Shown in pieces: positions 54,144 to 62,886 of a stretch of 64,000 nt of DNA. The stretch's first letter is position 1, and every line of letters starts with the position of its first letter. The stretch comes from BP-464 sp963825415 (GTDB lineage: Bacteria > Actinomycetota > Thermoleophilia > Solirubrobacterales > Solirubrobacteraceae), in NCBI GenBank assembly GCA_963825415.1, contig CAWGTD010000003.1, forward strand, positions 558,001 to 622,000, in the 5' to 3' direction. The translations under genes were made by a program, and so were the position numbers. The notes below the pieces were generated by a model. The model searched no databases, had not been told where the DNA came from, and saw nothing but the letters and a program-made list of their open reading frames with translations.

Positions 54144-54785
54144 GTGTTGATCCTTGCCTCCGTGACCGACAAGCTCGCCGATTGGGCGACCGGCGTCGTC
54201 GGCGACCTCGGTCTGCCCGGGATCTTCCTGCTGATGGCGCCCGAGAGCGCCTGCATCCCGATCCCTTCCGAGCCGACGATGCTGTTCGCCGGATTCAACG
54301 TCCACGAGGGCGAGTACTCGGTCTTCGCGGCCGTGCTCGTGGCCTCGGTGGCGAACCTGGTCGGCTCGTGGATCGCCTACGCGGCGGGCTACTACGGCAG
54401 GCTCGAGCTGCTCGAGCGCCACCACGTCTTCCACGTCAGCCCGGCCCAGATCGCCCGCGCGGAACGGTGGTTCGAGCGCTACGGAGCGGCGACGGTGTTC
54501 TTCGCCCGGATGCTGCCGATCGTGCGCACCTTCATCTCGCTGCCGGCGGGCGTCGCGCGCATGCGGCTGTCGACGTTCAGCGTGCTGACCTTCCTCGGCG
54601 CGGTGCCCTGGAACCTCGGGCTCGTCCTCGTCGGCCGCGCCGCCGCCGAGCACTGGGACGACTGGAAGGACCGGCTCCACTACGTGGACTACGCCGTTGC
54701 CGCGCTGATCCTGGCCGGGATCGCCTACCTGGCGCTGCGCTGGCGGCGCAACCGCGGGCGCCCCGCGGATGTTCCGGCGGCCTGA
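54144..54785 (+). CDS. DedA-family membrane protein
   Basis: A 213-residue DedA/SNARE-associated protein that may flip undecaprenyl phosphate or phospholipids. Family motifs: GIFLLMAPESACIPIPSEPT (re-entrant helix with the acidic residue and Pro), SWIAYAAGYYGRLELLERHH, GAATVFFARMLPIVRTFISL and PAGVARM. The GTG at 54144 is chosen; TAGCCT is 11 bases upstream, and GTG 54162 is an alternative. The gene overlaps uppP, and C55-lipid recycling links the two. Confidence 0.92.
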   Translation: MLILASVTDKLADWATGVVGDLGLPGIFLLMAPESACIPIPSEPTMLFAGFNVHEGEYSVFAAVLVASVANLVGSWIAYAAGYYGRLELLERHHVFHVSPAQIARAERWFERYGAATVFFARMLPIVRTFISLPAGVARMRLSTFSVLTFLGAVPWNLGLVLVGRAAAEHWDDWKDRLHYVDYAVAALILAGIAYLALRWRRNRGRPADVPAA

Positions 54786-55593
54786 GCCGCGGCTGCGCCT
54801 GCGCGAGGCCCTCGTGCTCGGCGCCCTGCATGGGCCCGCCGAGCTCCTGCCGATCTCCTCCTCGGGCCACACCGAACTGGTGCCGTGGCTGCTGGACTGG
54901 GAGTACGCCCGGCTCGACGGTGAGCTGCGCAAGGCGTTCGAGGTCGCGCTGCATGCGGGCACCGCGGCGGCTCTGGTCGTGGCGCTGCGCCACGAGGTGG
55001 CCGAGGCGGCCGTCGAATTCGATTCGCGCCGCGCGGTGCTGCTCGTCGGCTCGTTCGTTCCACCGGCGGTGGTCGGTTACGCACTCGAGCGCCCGATCGA
55101 GCGGCGCCTCGGGACCCCGCGCTCGATCGCGTTCGGCCTCCTCGCAGGATCGGTGGCGATGGCCTGGGCCGACGCGCGGGGCGCCAACGACCGTCGTCGC
55201 GAGGACGCAGGTGCGGGCGACGCGGTCGCGCTCGGGCTGGCGCAGGCCTGTGCGCTGGTCCCGGGCGTCTCGCGCAACGGCGCGACGCTCGCCGCCGCAC
55301 GGTTGCGCGGCTTCGCCCGCCCGGACGCCAACGCGCTCTCGCGCCACGTCGCGCTGCCGATCATCGGCGGCGCGGCGCTGCTGAAAGGCGTGCGCCTCAT
55401 GCGCCGCGGCCTGCCGGCCGAGGCGGTGCGCGGCTTCGCCGGCGGCACGGTGGCGTCGTTCGCGGCCACGCTCGCCTCCGTTCGCCTCGTGCGCGACGAC
55501 CGCCGGCTGGCTCCGTACGCCGCCTACCGCGTGGCGCTTGCGCTCGTGGTGCTCGGCCGCGCGAGTGACCTGTGGCAGCATGGGCGCCGATGA
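54769..55593 (+). CDS. uppP: Undecaprenyl-diphosphatase
   Basis: BacA/UppP hydrolyses undecaprenyl diphosphate so the carrier can be reused for peptidoglycan and capsule. A 274-residue multispan protein. Active-site block 1 is GALHGPAELLPISSSGH (Gln replaced by His in the usual GxxQGxxE) and block 2 is VPGVSRNGATLAAA (PGxSRSGxT with Ser to Asn). The two substitutions are worth noting, but the Glu and Arg are retained. Overlaps the dedA end by 17 bases. Confidence 0.9.
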   Translation: MFRRPEPRLRLREALVLGALHGPAELLPISSSGHTELVPWLLDWEYARLDGELRKAFEVALHAGTAAALVVALRHEVAEAAVEFDSRRAVLLVGSFVPPAVVGYALERPIERRLGTPRSIAFGLLAGSVAMAWADARGANDRRREDAGAGDAVALGLAQACALVPGVSRNGATLAAARLRGFARPDANALSRHVALPIIGGAALLKGVRLMRRGLPAEAVRGFAGGTVASFAATLASVRLVRDDRRLAPYAAYRVALALVVLGRASDLWQHGRR

Positions 55594-56618
55594 GCGACGC
55601 CTACGCCGCCGCCGGGGTCGACACGCGCCAGGCAGACCGCGGGGTGGACGCATTGGTCGACGTCCTGCGGACGATCGACACGGGCAGGCCTTCGGCGTCG
55701 GTGCTCGGGAGCGGGCACTACGCGGCCGTGCTGCGGGTCACCGACGAGCTCGGCATCGCCCTGTCGACCGACGGCGTGGGCTCCAAGCTGGTGGTGGCCG
55801 AGCGCACGGGGCGCCTGGAGACGGTCGGGATCGACTGCGTGGCGATGAACGTCAACGACATCGTCTGCGTAGGCGCCGAGCCGCTGGCGCTGCTGGACTA
55901 CCTGGCCGTCGAGGAGGTCGATCCCGAGGCGCTGGCGGCGATCGGGCGCGGCCTGAAGGCCGGCGCCGAGGCCGCCGGCGTCGAGATCCCCGGCGGCGAG
56001 CTGGCGATCATCCCCGAGCTGATCCGCGGGCACCCGTCGCCGCACGGCTTCGATCTCTGCGCATCCTGCTTCGGCACCGTCGCACTCGACGCGATCGTCA
56101 CCGGCGAGCGGATCGCGCCCGGCGATGCGCTCGTGGGCCTCCCCTCAAGCGGCCTGCACTCCAACGGCTACACCCTCGCGCGGCGGGTCCTCGAGCCGCT
56201 CGGCGACGACGAGCGCCCGCCCGAGCTCGGCGGTGCGTCGATCGCCGACGCCCTGCTCGAGCCGACCGTGATCTACGTCCGTGCGGTGCTGGAGCTGCTG
56301 CGATCCGACATCGCGGTCAACGGACTGGCCCACATCACCGGCGGCGGGCTCTCCAACCTCCAGCGGCTCAACGAGAACGTCGGCTGGGCGATCGACTCGC
56401 CGCTGCCGGTTCCGCCGGTGTTCGAGCTGATCCAGCGCCACGGCGGCGTCGGCGACGACGAGATGTGGGAGGTCTTCAACATGGGGTGCGGCTTCGTTGC
56501 CGTCGTCCCCGGCGATTCCTCGGAGCGGGCGGTCGCCCTACTGGAGGCCCGCCACCCGGGAACGGCGGTGATCGGTCGCGTGACCGACGAGCCGCGGCGG
56601 ATCAGCCGGTCGGGCTGA
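55590..56618 (+). CDS. purM: Phosphoribosylformylglycinamidine cyclo-ligase
   Basis: AIR synthetase of purine biosynthesis, 342 residues. Motifs: STDGVGSKLVVAERTGRLET, MNVNDIVCVGAEPLALLDYL, GLPSSGLHSNGYTLARRVL and HITGGGLSNLQRLNENVGWA. ATG overlaps the uppP stop (ATGA), so a purine gene is coupled to the envelope group. Confidence 0.96.
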   Translation: MSDAYAAAGVDTRQADRGVDALVDVLRTIDTGRPSASVLGSGHYAAVLRVTDELGIALSTDGVGSKLVVAERTGRLETVGIDCVAMNVNDIVCVGAEPLALLDYLAVEEVDPEALAAIGRGLKAGAEAAGVEIPGGELAIIPELIRGHPSPHGFDLCASCFGTVALDAIVTGERIAPGDALVGLPSSGLHSNGYTLARRVLEPLGDDERPPELGGASIADALLEPTVIYVRAVLELLRSDIAVNGLAHITGGGLSNLQRLNENVGWAIDSPLPVPPVFELIQRHGGVGDDEMWEVFNMGCGFVAVVPGDSSERAVALLEARHPGTAVIGRVTDEPRRISRSG

Positions 56619-56909
56619 TCAGGCGCCGCCCAGCGCCTCGCGCGCCAGGGCAGCGGGGTCGACGGCGGTCGACGGCGAGATCTCCCGCACCGTCTTGCCG
56701 TCGAGGTCGGTGATCCGCACCCGCATCGGCCCGTCGTCGTCGGGCTGATCGAAGCGGACGCTCAGCCCAGCCTCGCGCAGCAAACCGAACAGCCTCGCCG
56801 CCGCCAGAACCTCGGCCCAGACCTCGTCGATCCCCTTGCTCGGCGAACGGCGATGGTCGTCGAGGTTGGAGACCGGCCGGAGGGGGCCGGGAGGGACGGT
56901 GAAGCTCAT
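56619..56909 (-). CDS. FlaG-like flagellar protein
   Basis: A 96-residue protein whose C-terminal half follows the FlaG pattern: LSVRFDQPDDDGPMRVRITD followed by DGKTVREISPSTAVDP. FlaG proteins affect flagellar filament length. The neighbouring FliA/WhiG sigma factor and CsrA strengthen the assignment. A Shine-Dalgarno AAAGGA precedes the ATG. Confidence 0.65.
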   Translation of the reverse strand: MSFTVPPGPLRPVSNLDDHRRSPSKGIDEVWAEVLAAARLFGLLREAGLSVRFDQPDDDGPMRVRITDLDGKTVREISPSTAVDPAALAREALGGA

Positions 56910-57148
56910 CTGGTTCCTTTCCGAGAGTGCCGGGCCTTCCTTGGGCCGGCCACGGCGGGGCTGTGCCGCCGCATCCCGGTAGTCGGCCAGAGCCCGCCGA
57001 CCTTGACGCCGCCTGGCCGCTCGGCCGAGACATCCCCACTTTTGGGGATGGGCATATTGGCCGCATGTCCAACTGAAGCGGGGATGCGCCTAAAGCCCCT
57101 GCGCGCCGATACCCCCTGCGTCCCCAACGACCAGCCAAGGGAAGCGCC
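56910..57148. other. Divergent regulatory region between flaG-like gene and fliA
   Basis: 239 bases without a gene. It contains a perfect 8-bp-arm hairpin at 57031-57050, a CTCGGCCGAG palindrome at 57020-57029, and GCCGATA (57105-57111), which matches a sigma-28 -10 core. TAAA at 57091-57094 precedes it by only 10 bases, where 15 is normal. AAGGGAA before the fliA ATG is a Shine-Dalgarno sequence, so these genes have real leaders. Confidence 0.4.
57031..57050. promoter_or_regulatory. Perfect hairpin/operator upstream of fliA
   Basis: CATCCCCA-CTTT-TGGGGATG: 8-bp perfect arms with a 4-base loop, 98 bases before fliA. It could be an operator, an RNA structure in the leader, or a CsrA-related element: the loop itself lacks GGA, but the GGGGAT flank is suggestive. 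Confidence 0.4.
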
Positions 57149-57961
57149 ATGACCACCTCCGCCGCACTGAAGAGCCGTCCGTCCGCCCAGGAGACTCTCG
57201 CCCTGTGGAAGAAGTACCGCGAGACCTGTGATCCCGCCCTGCGCGATCGCCTGGTGCTCACCTTCGCCCCGCTGGTCAAGTACATCGTCTACAAGAAGGT
57301 CCGCGAGATGCCGGCCCGCTGCGAGGTCGAGGACTTCATCTCCTGTGGCCTCGAGGCGCTGATCCACTCCATCGACCGTTACGACCCCGCCAAGGGCGCC
57401 ACGCTCGAGCAGTACGCCTGGACCCGCATCCACGGCGCCGTGCTCGACGAGCTGCGCCGCATGGACTGGGCTCCTCGCTCGGTCCGCCGCTGGGAGCGCG
57501 ACATCGAGAAGGCCTCGGAGGAGTTCTGCTCCCTGCACGGCCGCCGGCCCGACATCGACGAGCTGGCCGAGGCGATGGGCGTCACCGTCGCCGACCTGCG
57601 CAAGCGTCGCGACGAGATCTCGACCTCCGACCTGACTTCCCTGAACACGCTCGTGGTCTCCGACGAGGAGAGCTCGATCGAGCGCGTCGACACACTGGCT
57701 TCGAAGGACGACCGGCTCGACCCCGAGCTGTCGGCCGCCACGAGCCAGGCCAAGGATCGCTTTCGCGCCGCCTTCGCCCAGCTGAGCCGTCGCGAGCGCG
57801 AGGTCGCCGTGATGCTCTACGTCAAGAACCTGACGCTGGCCGAGATCGGCGAGGTCCTCGGCGTGTCCGAGAGCCGCGTCTGCCAGCTGCACGGCCAGAT
57901 GAAGAAGACCCTGCGCGCGCAGCTGTCCGACGACGCTGAGCTGTTCGCCCTGGTCGCCTGA
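57149..57961 (+). CDS. fliA: FliA/WhiG-family sigma factor (sigma-28 type)
   Basis: A 270-residue sigma factor with region 2 (RDRLVLTFAPLVKYIVYKKV, DFISCGLEALIHSIDRYDP, EQYAWTRIHGAVLDELRRMD), region 3 (EEFCSLHGRRPDIDELAEAM) and region 4 (LTLAEIGEVLGVSESRVCQL). RIHGAVLDELRRMDWAPRSV is the FliA/WhiG hallmark. In motile bacteria it drives late flagellar genes; in Streptomyces WhiG controls sporulation. The FlaG and CsrA neighbours favour motility. Confidence 0.93.
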   Translation: MTTSAALKSRPSAQETLALWKKYRETCDPALRDRLVLTFAPLVKYIVYKKVREMPARCEVEDFISCGLEALIHSIDRYDPAKGATLEQYAWTRIHGAVLDELRRMDWAPRSVRRWERDIEKASEEFCSLHGRRPDIDELAEAMGVTVADLRKRRDEISTSDLTSLNTLVVSDEESSIERVDTLASKDDRLDPELSAATSQAKDRFRAAFAQLSRREREVAVMLYVKNLTLAEIGEVLGVSESRVCQLHGQMKKTLRAQLSDDAELFALVA

Positions 57962-58027
57962 TTCTCGGTTCGCCGTAACACCGGCAAGATTGCGCCCGCG
58001 GCACTAGTTTCGGCCCGGACGCACCGT

Positions 58028-58033
58028 TAGGGT
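58028..58033 (+). promoter_or_regulatory. Candidate leaderless -10 element of csrA
   Basis: TAGGGT lies 9 bases before the csrA ATG with no Shine-Dalgarno sequence between. A separate promoter within the 81 bases after fliA is therefore likely. Confidence 0.5.
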
Positions 58034-58042
58034 TGCGCAGCA

Positions 58043-58246
58043 ATGCTCATCATCACGCGCAAGCCCGGGGAACGGATCATGCTCGGCGACGACGTGGTGA
58101 TCGAGGTGATCGAGGTCAGCGGTTCCAGCGTCAGGCTCGGAATCGCCGCACCGCGAAGCGTCCCGGTCTACCGCGAGGAGATCTGGGCAGCCGTCAAGGA
58201 AGAGCAGCAGCAGGCGGACCGGCAGGTCTCGGACCCGCCCGGCTGA
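58043..58246 (+). CDS. csrA: Carbon storage regulator / translational regulator CsrA
   Basis: A 67-residue RNA-binding dimer that blocks ribosome binding on GGA-containing leaders. The core strand MLIITRKPGERIMLGDDVVI and the GIAAPRSVPVYREEIW segment (conserved Arg of VxVxREEI) are intact, followed by a Gln-rich tail (EEQQQADRQ). In Gram-positive motile bacteria CsrA controls flagellin and is antagonised by FliW; no fliW is in the window. Confidence 0.94.
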   Translation: MLIITRKPGERIMLGDDVVIEVIEVSGSSVRLGIAAPRSVPVYREEIWAAVKEEQQQADRQVSDPPG

Positions 58247-58250
58247 TCGT

Positions 58251-59030
58251 CTACGCCCCGGCGGCTTCCCACAGCTCGCCACACACGAGCGCCTGCGGCC
58301 GTGCCCGCCACTCGCCGGCCAGCCGCCAGAGCTCCATGCGCGCCCGCGGACCGGGGAGGTCGCAGACCGCCGCCACCTCCGCCGCCCCCATCGGGCCGAA
58401 GCGGCGCAGCGCTGCCTCGACATCGGGCAGCGAGCCGGCCGGCCGAGCGCCGGCCGCGACGGCTGCCTCGCGCAGCGGCCCGAGCTCGCCGCTCTGCAGG
58501 ACGTCGCCGCCGGCGAAGGTGAAGGCCGGAACCGGCGGGCGATCGCCCCCGCAGACTTCCTGCGCCCGCTCACGGTCGGCGCCGAAGGCCTCGACGATGG
58601 CGTTGGAGTTCAGGTCGATCTCGAACCGGGCGACGTCCATGCCGCCGACGTCGCGGGCCGCGGCGAGCAGGGCCTCGGCGTTGTCGAGACGCTCACGGCG
58701 GGTCATGACGCCCAGCCGTAGGCGGCGCAAGTAGGGGCCGTCGAGCTTCTGCTCGGCCGCGGCCTTGACGGCCAGGCAGGCGGGGTAGCTGCTGCGCGGC
58801 GCGCCCTCCAGCCACACGCGCGGGTCGGCCGGCATCCCGCTGGCCTCCACCGCGTCGAGCGTCGAGGCGAGCTTCACGGGCGCGTCGATCTCGCGGGCCA
58901 TCCCGACCATCACGTAGGCCAGATCGAGCTGGCCCTCGAACTCCGTCTCCAGTCGGCGCAGCGCGGGCTCGGCTGCCCACGACCACGGACAGAGCGGATC
59001 GGTGAAGTAGACGACATCGATCATGTGCAT
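58251..59030 (-). CDS. DsbA-family thioredoxin-fold protein, second copy
   Basis: A 259-residue protein with the N-terminal thioredoxin strand ending in DPLCPWSWAAEPALR (single Cys, CPWS) and GGDRPPVPAFTFAGG carrying the cis-Pro region. It parallels the protein at 29.4-30.2 kb in layout, including the helical C-terminus with MGAAEVAAVCDLP. The reaction is unknown. The start may be ATG 59030 or 59024. Divergent from the kinase gene, and the start-to-start interval is 17 bases. Confidence 0.86.
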   Translation of the reverse strand: MHMIDVVYFTDPLCPWSWAAEPALRRLETEFEGQLDLAYVMVGMAREIDAPVKLASTLDAVEASGMPADPRVWLEGAPRSSYPACLAVKAAAEQKLDGPYLRRLRLGVMTRRERLDNAEALLAAARDVGGMDVARFEIDLNSNAIVEAFGADRERAQEVCGGDRPPVPAFTFAGGDVLQSGELGPLREAAVAAGARPAGSLPDVEAALRRFGPMGAAEVAAVCDLPGPRARMELWRLAGEWRARPQALVCGELWEAAGA

Positions 59031-59047
59031 CGAGGACGATACGACCG

Positions 59048-60547
59048 GTGACCACCCCGGTCGGCACGCTGCTCAGCGCCCGCTATCGCCTCGACGCCAT
59101 GGTCGGCACCGGCGGGATGTCGACCGTGTACCGCGCTTTCGACATCGTTCTGGAGCGCCAGGTGGCGATCAAGCTGATGCACCGCGAGATCGCCGAGGAC
59201 TCAGACCAGCTCGAGCGCTTCCGCCGCGAAGCGCGGGCCGTGGCCCAGCTCAACCACCCGCACATCGTGGGCGTGATCGACGCCGGCGAGGACGAGCGGA
59301 CCCCCTACATCGTCCTCGAGTTCGTCGAGGGCGAGACGCTCAAGGACCGCATCCGGCGCTTGGGGCGGCTGCCGATCCCCGAGGCCGTGGCGTACGGAAT
59401 CGAGATCGCCCGCGCGCTCGGGGCGGCGCACACGCGCGGGATCGTCCACCGCGACGTCAAGCCGCAGAACGTCCTGATCGACGAGGAGGGAACCGCCAAG
59501 GTCACCGACTTCGGCATCGCGCGGACGCTCGACCAGGAGGGCCTGACCGCCGACGGCCGGGTGCTCGGCACGACCGACTACGTCTCGCCCGAGCAGGCGC
59601 TGGGCCATGCCGTGACCGGGCAGTCCGACCTCTACTCGGTGGGGATCGTGCTGTTCGAGATGCTGACCGGGGACGTGCCCTTCCACGGCGAGAACCAGGT
59701 CGCGGTGGCCATGAAGCACGTGCGCGAGGAGCTCCCCGACCTTCAGGTGCGCCGCCCGGAGGTCTCCTCGGCGCTCGCCGCCGTCGTCGACCGCGCCACG
59801 GCCAAGGACCTCAACAAGCGCTACGCGGACGACGCCGAGCTGATCGCCGACCTCGAGGACGTCATGGCGATCGAGACGGCACGCGCCGGGCAGACGACGG
59901 GCGAGGCGACGGCGATCCTGCGCACGCTGCCTCAGCGCTCCCGGCGCCGCCTGCCGCTGCGCGTGCGCTTCAGCCCCGCCGTCGGCCTGGCGGTGCTGCT
60001 CTTCGTCGTCGCCGCGACGGCGGCGATCCTGCTGCTCGCGGCCGGCAAGACCCACCGCGGCACGGGCCCGAGCCAGGACACGACGAAGCCGCCGGGCAGC
60101 ATCGAGATCTCGCTCGCCCGCGGCGCGGCCCACGACTACGACCCCTACGGCGGCGACGGCGAGCACCACGCGCAGGCGGCTGCGGCGCTCGACCGCGACC
60201 CCAACACGAGCTGGGCGACCGAGACCTATCGCGACGGCCTGCAGAAGCCGGGCGTCGGCCTGTACCTCGACGCCAAGCCGCGCGTGGCCGCCACGCGCAT
60301 GACCATCCGGACCCCGACCACCGGCTGGCAGGGCGAGGTGTACGTCGCGGCGAGCGGGCCGCCGGCCGCGCTGCCCGACGGCGGCTGGAAGAAGGTGGCC
60401 AACATCGACGCGACGCGGACGGTGACCTCGGTCGACCTCGACACGGCCGGCCAGGCCTATCGCTATTACCTCGTCTGGATCACCGACCTGGGCGAGATCG
60501 GGCGCGCCCAGATCGCCGAGCTCGACCTCTTCCGCGCCGCGCGCTGA
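59048..60547 (+). CDS. Transmembrane Ser/Thr protein kinase with discoidin-like extracellular domain
   Basis: A 499-residue PknB-type kinase. Kinase domain 12-270 with glycine loop VGTGGMSTVYRAF, Lys42 in VAIKLMH, HRD at 134-136, DFG at 154-156 and the activation loop ending SPEQ. One TM helix at about 310-332, then an extracellular beta domain (about 350-497) with the F5/8-C pattern LDRDPNTSWATETYRDGL and YRYYLVWITDL. No PASTA repeats are present, so the signal sensed probably differs from muropeptides. GTG start 17 bases from the divergent DsbA gene. Confidence 0.92.
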   Translation: MTTPVGTLLSARYRLDAMVGTGGMSTVYRAFDIVLERQVAIKLMHREIAEDSDQLERFRREARAVAQLNHPHIVGVIDAGEDERTPYIVLEFVEGETLKDRIRRLGRLPIPEAVAYGIEIARALGAAHTRGIVHRDVKPQNVLIDEEGTAKVTDFGIARTLDQEGLTADGRVLGTTDYVSPEQALGHAVTGQSDLYSVGIVLFEMLTGDVPFHGENQVAVAMKHVREELPDLQVRRPEVSSALAAVVDRATAKDLNKRYADDAELIADLEDVMAIETARAGQTTGEATAILRTLPQRSRRRLPLRVRFSPAVGLAVLLFVVAATAAILLLAAGKTHRGTGPSQDTTKPPGSIEISLARGAAHDYDPYGGDGEHHAQAAAALDRDPNTSWATETYRDGLQKPGVGLYLDAKPRVAATRMTIRTPTTGWQGEVYVAASGPPAALPDGGWKKVANIDATRTVTSVDLDTAGQAYRYYLVWITDLGEIGRAQIAELDLFRAAR

Positions 60548-60594
60548 CGGCCTGATCTGCACAAGTTTGTGGGCGCCCAGGCGTTTCTGGGGCC

Positions 60595-62886
60595 ATGCCC
60601 ATCCGCTCGCTGCGTGCTGCCGTCGGAGCCATCGCCACGATCGCCCTCGCCGCGGCCCTGCCCGCCGGGGCGGCAGCGGCCGACGACGCCGGAGTGCTCG
60701 CCGGGGCCGCCGCGGCCGACATCACGCCGCCGATCACCTCGCCGATGTTCGCCTACACGGCGCGCTCGTTCGTCTTCGGGCCCGACCAGGACCTCGTCAC
60801 CGGGCGCGGCAACCAGATCGTCTTCGACCCCGACACCGGCTACTACGCCAAGACCTTCCGCGCCAGCGACGGCATCCACACGCGCGTGCTGTCGCGCGCG
60901 CTGGTCTTCGATCGCGGCGGTGAGCGGTTCGCGCTCGTCCAGGCCGATCTCGGCGGGCTGCCCTACGCGCTGACGCAGGAAGTCCAAAGGCGGATCGCCG
61001 ACACCCACATCACGCCCGACCATCTGCTGCTGTCGGCAACCCATACGCACTCGTCGACCGGCGCGATCTGGCCGGCCGACAACAGCGGCTACGCGTTCGT
61101 CGGCGGCGATGCATTCGATCCGCGGATCTTCGATCTGACGGCCGCCGGCATCTCCAAGGCGATCCACGACGCCGTCGCGCGCCTCGAACCCGCGCGGGTG
61201 GGCGTCGGGGCCGTCGAGCATCGCGGGGCGTCGCGTAACCGCGCCTACGACGCGTTCGTGCTCAACAAGGACATCCCGGAGGACGAGAGCGGCCGGCGGC
61301 TGGCGTCGACCGACCCGACCTTCACCGTGCTCCGCGTCGACGCGAGCGACGGCCGGCCGATCGCCGCCTGGTCGAACTTCGCCGTGCACCCGACGTCGTT
61401 CGGCGACGACAACCATCTGTTCTCCGGCGACGGTGCCGGCGTGGCCGCGCGCCTCGCCGAGCGCGGCATGGCCGCCACGTGGGCCAAGCGGGCCGCCGGG
61501 CACGACGCCGACGCCCCGCCGCCCGTGAACGTGTGGACCAACGGCGCCCAGGGCGACATCTCGCCCGACGGCGACCAGAGCCGGATCGGCGACCAGCCCG
61601 TCGAGTGGGTGTACACGGACGCCGCCAAGGCGGCCCTGGCCGGCGAGCGCGACGCCGCCGGCATCCTGGCCGCCTGGCGCCAGGCCTCCCACCACATGAC
61701 GACCAAGCTGCCGATCGAGGCCAAGCGCCAGTTGATCCAGTTCGACGGCAGCTCATACGGCGCCGACGGCGGCATGCAGGAGCCCGTCGGCCCGCTGCCG
61801 ATCCTCGGCGTCGGCGTCGTCGCCGAGAACCAGTGTGCGCCGGTGGAGAACGCCGCGGGCGCCGGCCAGGGGCCAAAGGCGCCGCTCTACGGCGGCCCGG
61901 GCGCCACTCCCGACACGTTCCCGGTCTCGCTGTGGCGGATCGGCGGCCTGGGGATCGCCGCCTTCCCCGCCGAGATCACCAAGCAGATGGGCCAGCGAAT
62001 CCGCCACGACCTGCTCGACCGGGCGGACGGCCGCTTCGACCGCATGACGATCGCCGGCCTGACCAACGCCTACATCTCGTACACGACCACGCCCGAGGAA
62101 TACAACTCCTGCAACTACGAGGCGAGCTTCACGCTCTACGGCCGCCAGGAGGGCTACGCGTGGATGGCGTTCGGTCGCCAGCTCGAGGACGCGCTGCTGG
62201 ACGGCAAGCCGGTCGCGAGCCGCGCCGAGCCGATCCCGACCGGCCTCGCGGCCACCCAGACCACGCCGGTGCGGCCCACGGCCGACGCGGGCACGATCAC
62301 CGCACAGCCCGCCGCGAGCATCGACCGCTTCGGGCGGGCGGTGTTCAGGTGGAAGGGCGGCGACCAGCAGATCGACCCCGCGCGCGGGCGGCCGTTCGTC
62401 TCGTTGCAGTTCGACGACGGCGGCACCTGGCGGACCGTCGCCACCGAGGACTCGGAGTCCGACACGACCCAGCGCGCCAACGGCGAGTGGACCGAGACCT
62501 GGCAGTTCGACCAGTGCTCGCGGCTGGGCCGCTACCGCTTCGCGGTGGAGGGCGTCGCGGTGCGCGGCGCCGGCGAGGAGCCCACCACCTACACCGCGCA
62601 GTCGAAGCCGTTCGAGGTCGGGCCGATCCATCTCGACGCCGGCGAGCCGACCGTCGCCGACGGCGTCGCGAGCGTCCGGCCGCTGTATCCCGACCCGGGT
62701 GCGGGCACGCTGCTGGCCCTCCCGCGGCTGCTGCGCGACAGCCGCGTCGTGATGCGGCTGTCCGACCGCCCCGGGAGCAACGTCAAGGCGACGGACCCCG
62801 ACGGCGACGGCGTCTACACCGCTGCCGTCGGCACCGCGAAGATCGTCAGCGTCGCGGTGCGCGACGCCTGCGGCAACACGAACTAG
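60595..62886 (+). CDS. Secreted neutral/alkaline ceramidase-like amidohydrolase
   Basis: A 763-residue exported protein (signal peptide to about residue 28) of the neutral ceramidase family, which cleaves the N-acyl bond of ceramide. Blocks: GAAAADITPPITSPMFAYTA, LLLSATHTHSSTGAIW with zinc-binding His, AWSNFAVHPTSFGDDNHLF, WTNGAQGDISPD and NAYISYTTTPEEYNSCNYEA with ASFTLYG. A C-terminal Ig-like part (about 570-763) follows. Bacterial ceramidases may act on host or environmental sphingolipids. Its stop shares CTAG (62883-62886) with ddl. Confidence 0.9.
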   Translation: MPIRSLRAAVGAIATIALAAALPAGAAAADDAGVLAGAAAADITPPITSPMFAYTARSFVFGPDQDLVTGRGNQIVFDPDTGYYAKTFRASDGIHTRVLSRALVFDRGGERFALVQADLGGLPYALTQEVQRRIADTHITPDHLLLSATHTHSSTGAIWPADNSGYAFVGGDAFDPRIFDLTAAGISKAIHDAVARLEPARVGVGAVEHRGASRNRAYDAFVLNKDIPEDESGRRLASTDPTFTVLRVDASDGRPIAAWSNFAVHPTSFGDDNHLFSGDGAGVAARLAERGMAATWAKRAAGHDADAPPPVNVWTNGAQGDISPDGDQSRIGDQPVEWVYTDAAKAALAGERDAAGILAAWRQASHHMTTKLPIEAKRQLIQFDGSSYGADGGMQEPVGPLPILGVGVVAENQCAPVENAAGAGQGPKAPLYGGPGATPDTFPVSLWRIGGLGIAAFPAEITKQMGQRIRHDLLDRADGRFDRMTIAGLTNAYISYTTTPEEYNSCNYEASFTLYGRQEGYAWMAFGRQLEDALLDGKPVASRAEPIPTGLAATQTTPVRPTADAGTITAQPAASIDRFGRAVFRWKGGDQQIDPARGRPFVSLQFDDGGTWRTVATEDSESDTTQRANGEWTETWQFDQCSRLGRYRFAVEGVAVRGAGEEPTTYTAQSKPFEVGPIHLDAGEPTVADGVASVRPLYPDPGAGTLLALPRLLRDSRVVMRLSDRPGSNVKATDPDGDGVYTAAVGTAKIVSVAVRDACGNTN

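Noticed and set aside
57091..57111. Complete sigma-28 promoter (TAAA and GCCGATA) before fliA
   Set aside because: The spacing is 10 bases instead of about 15, so I record only the -10-like core.
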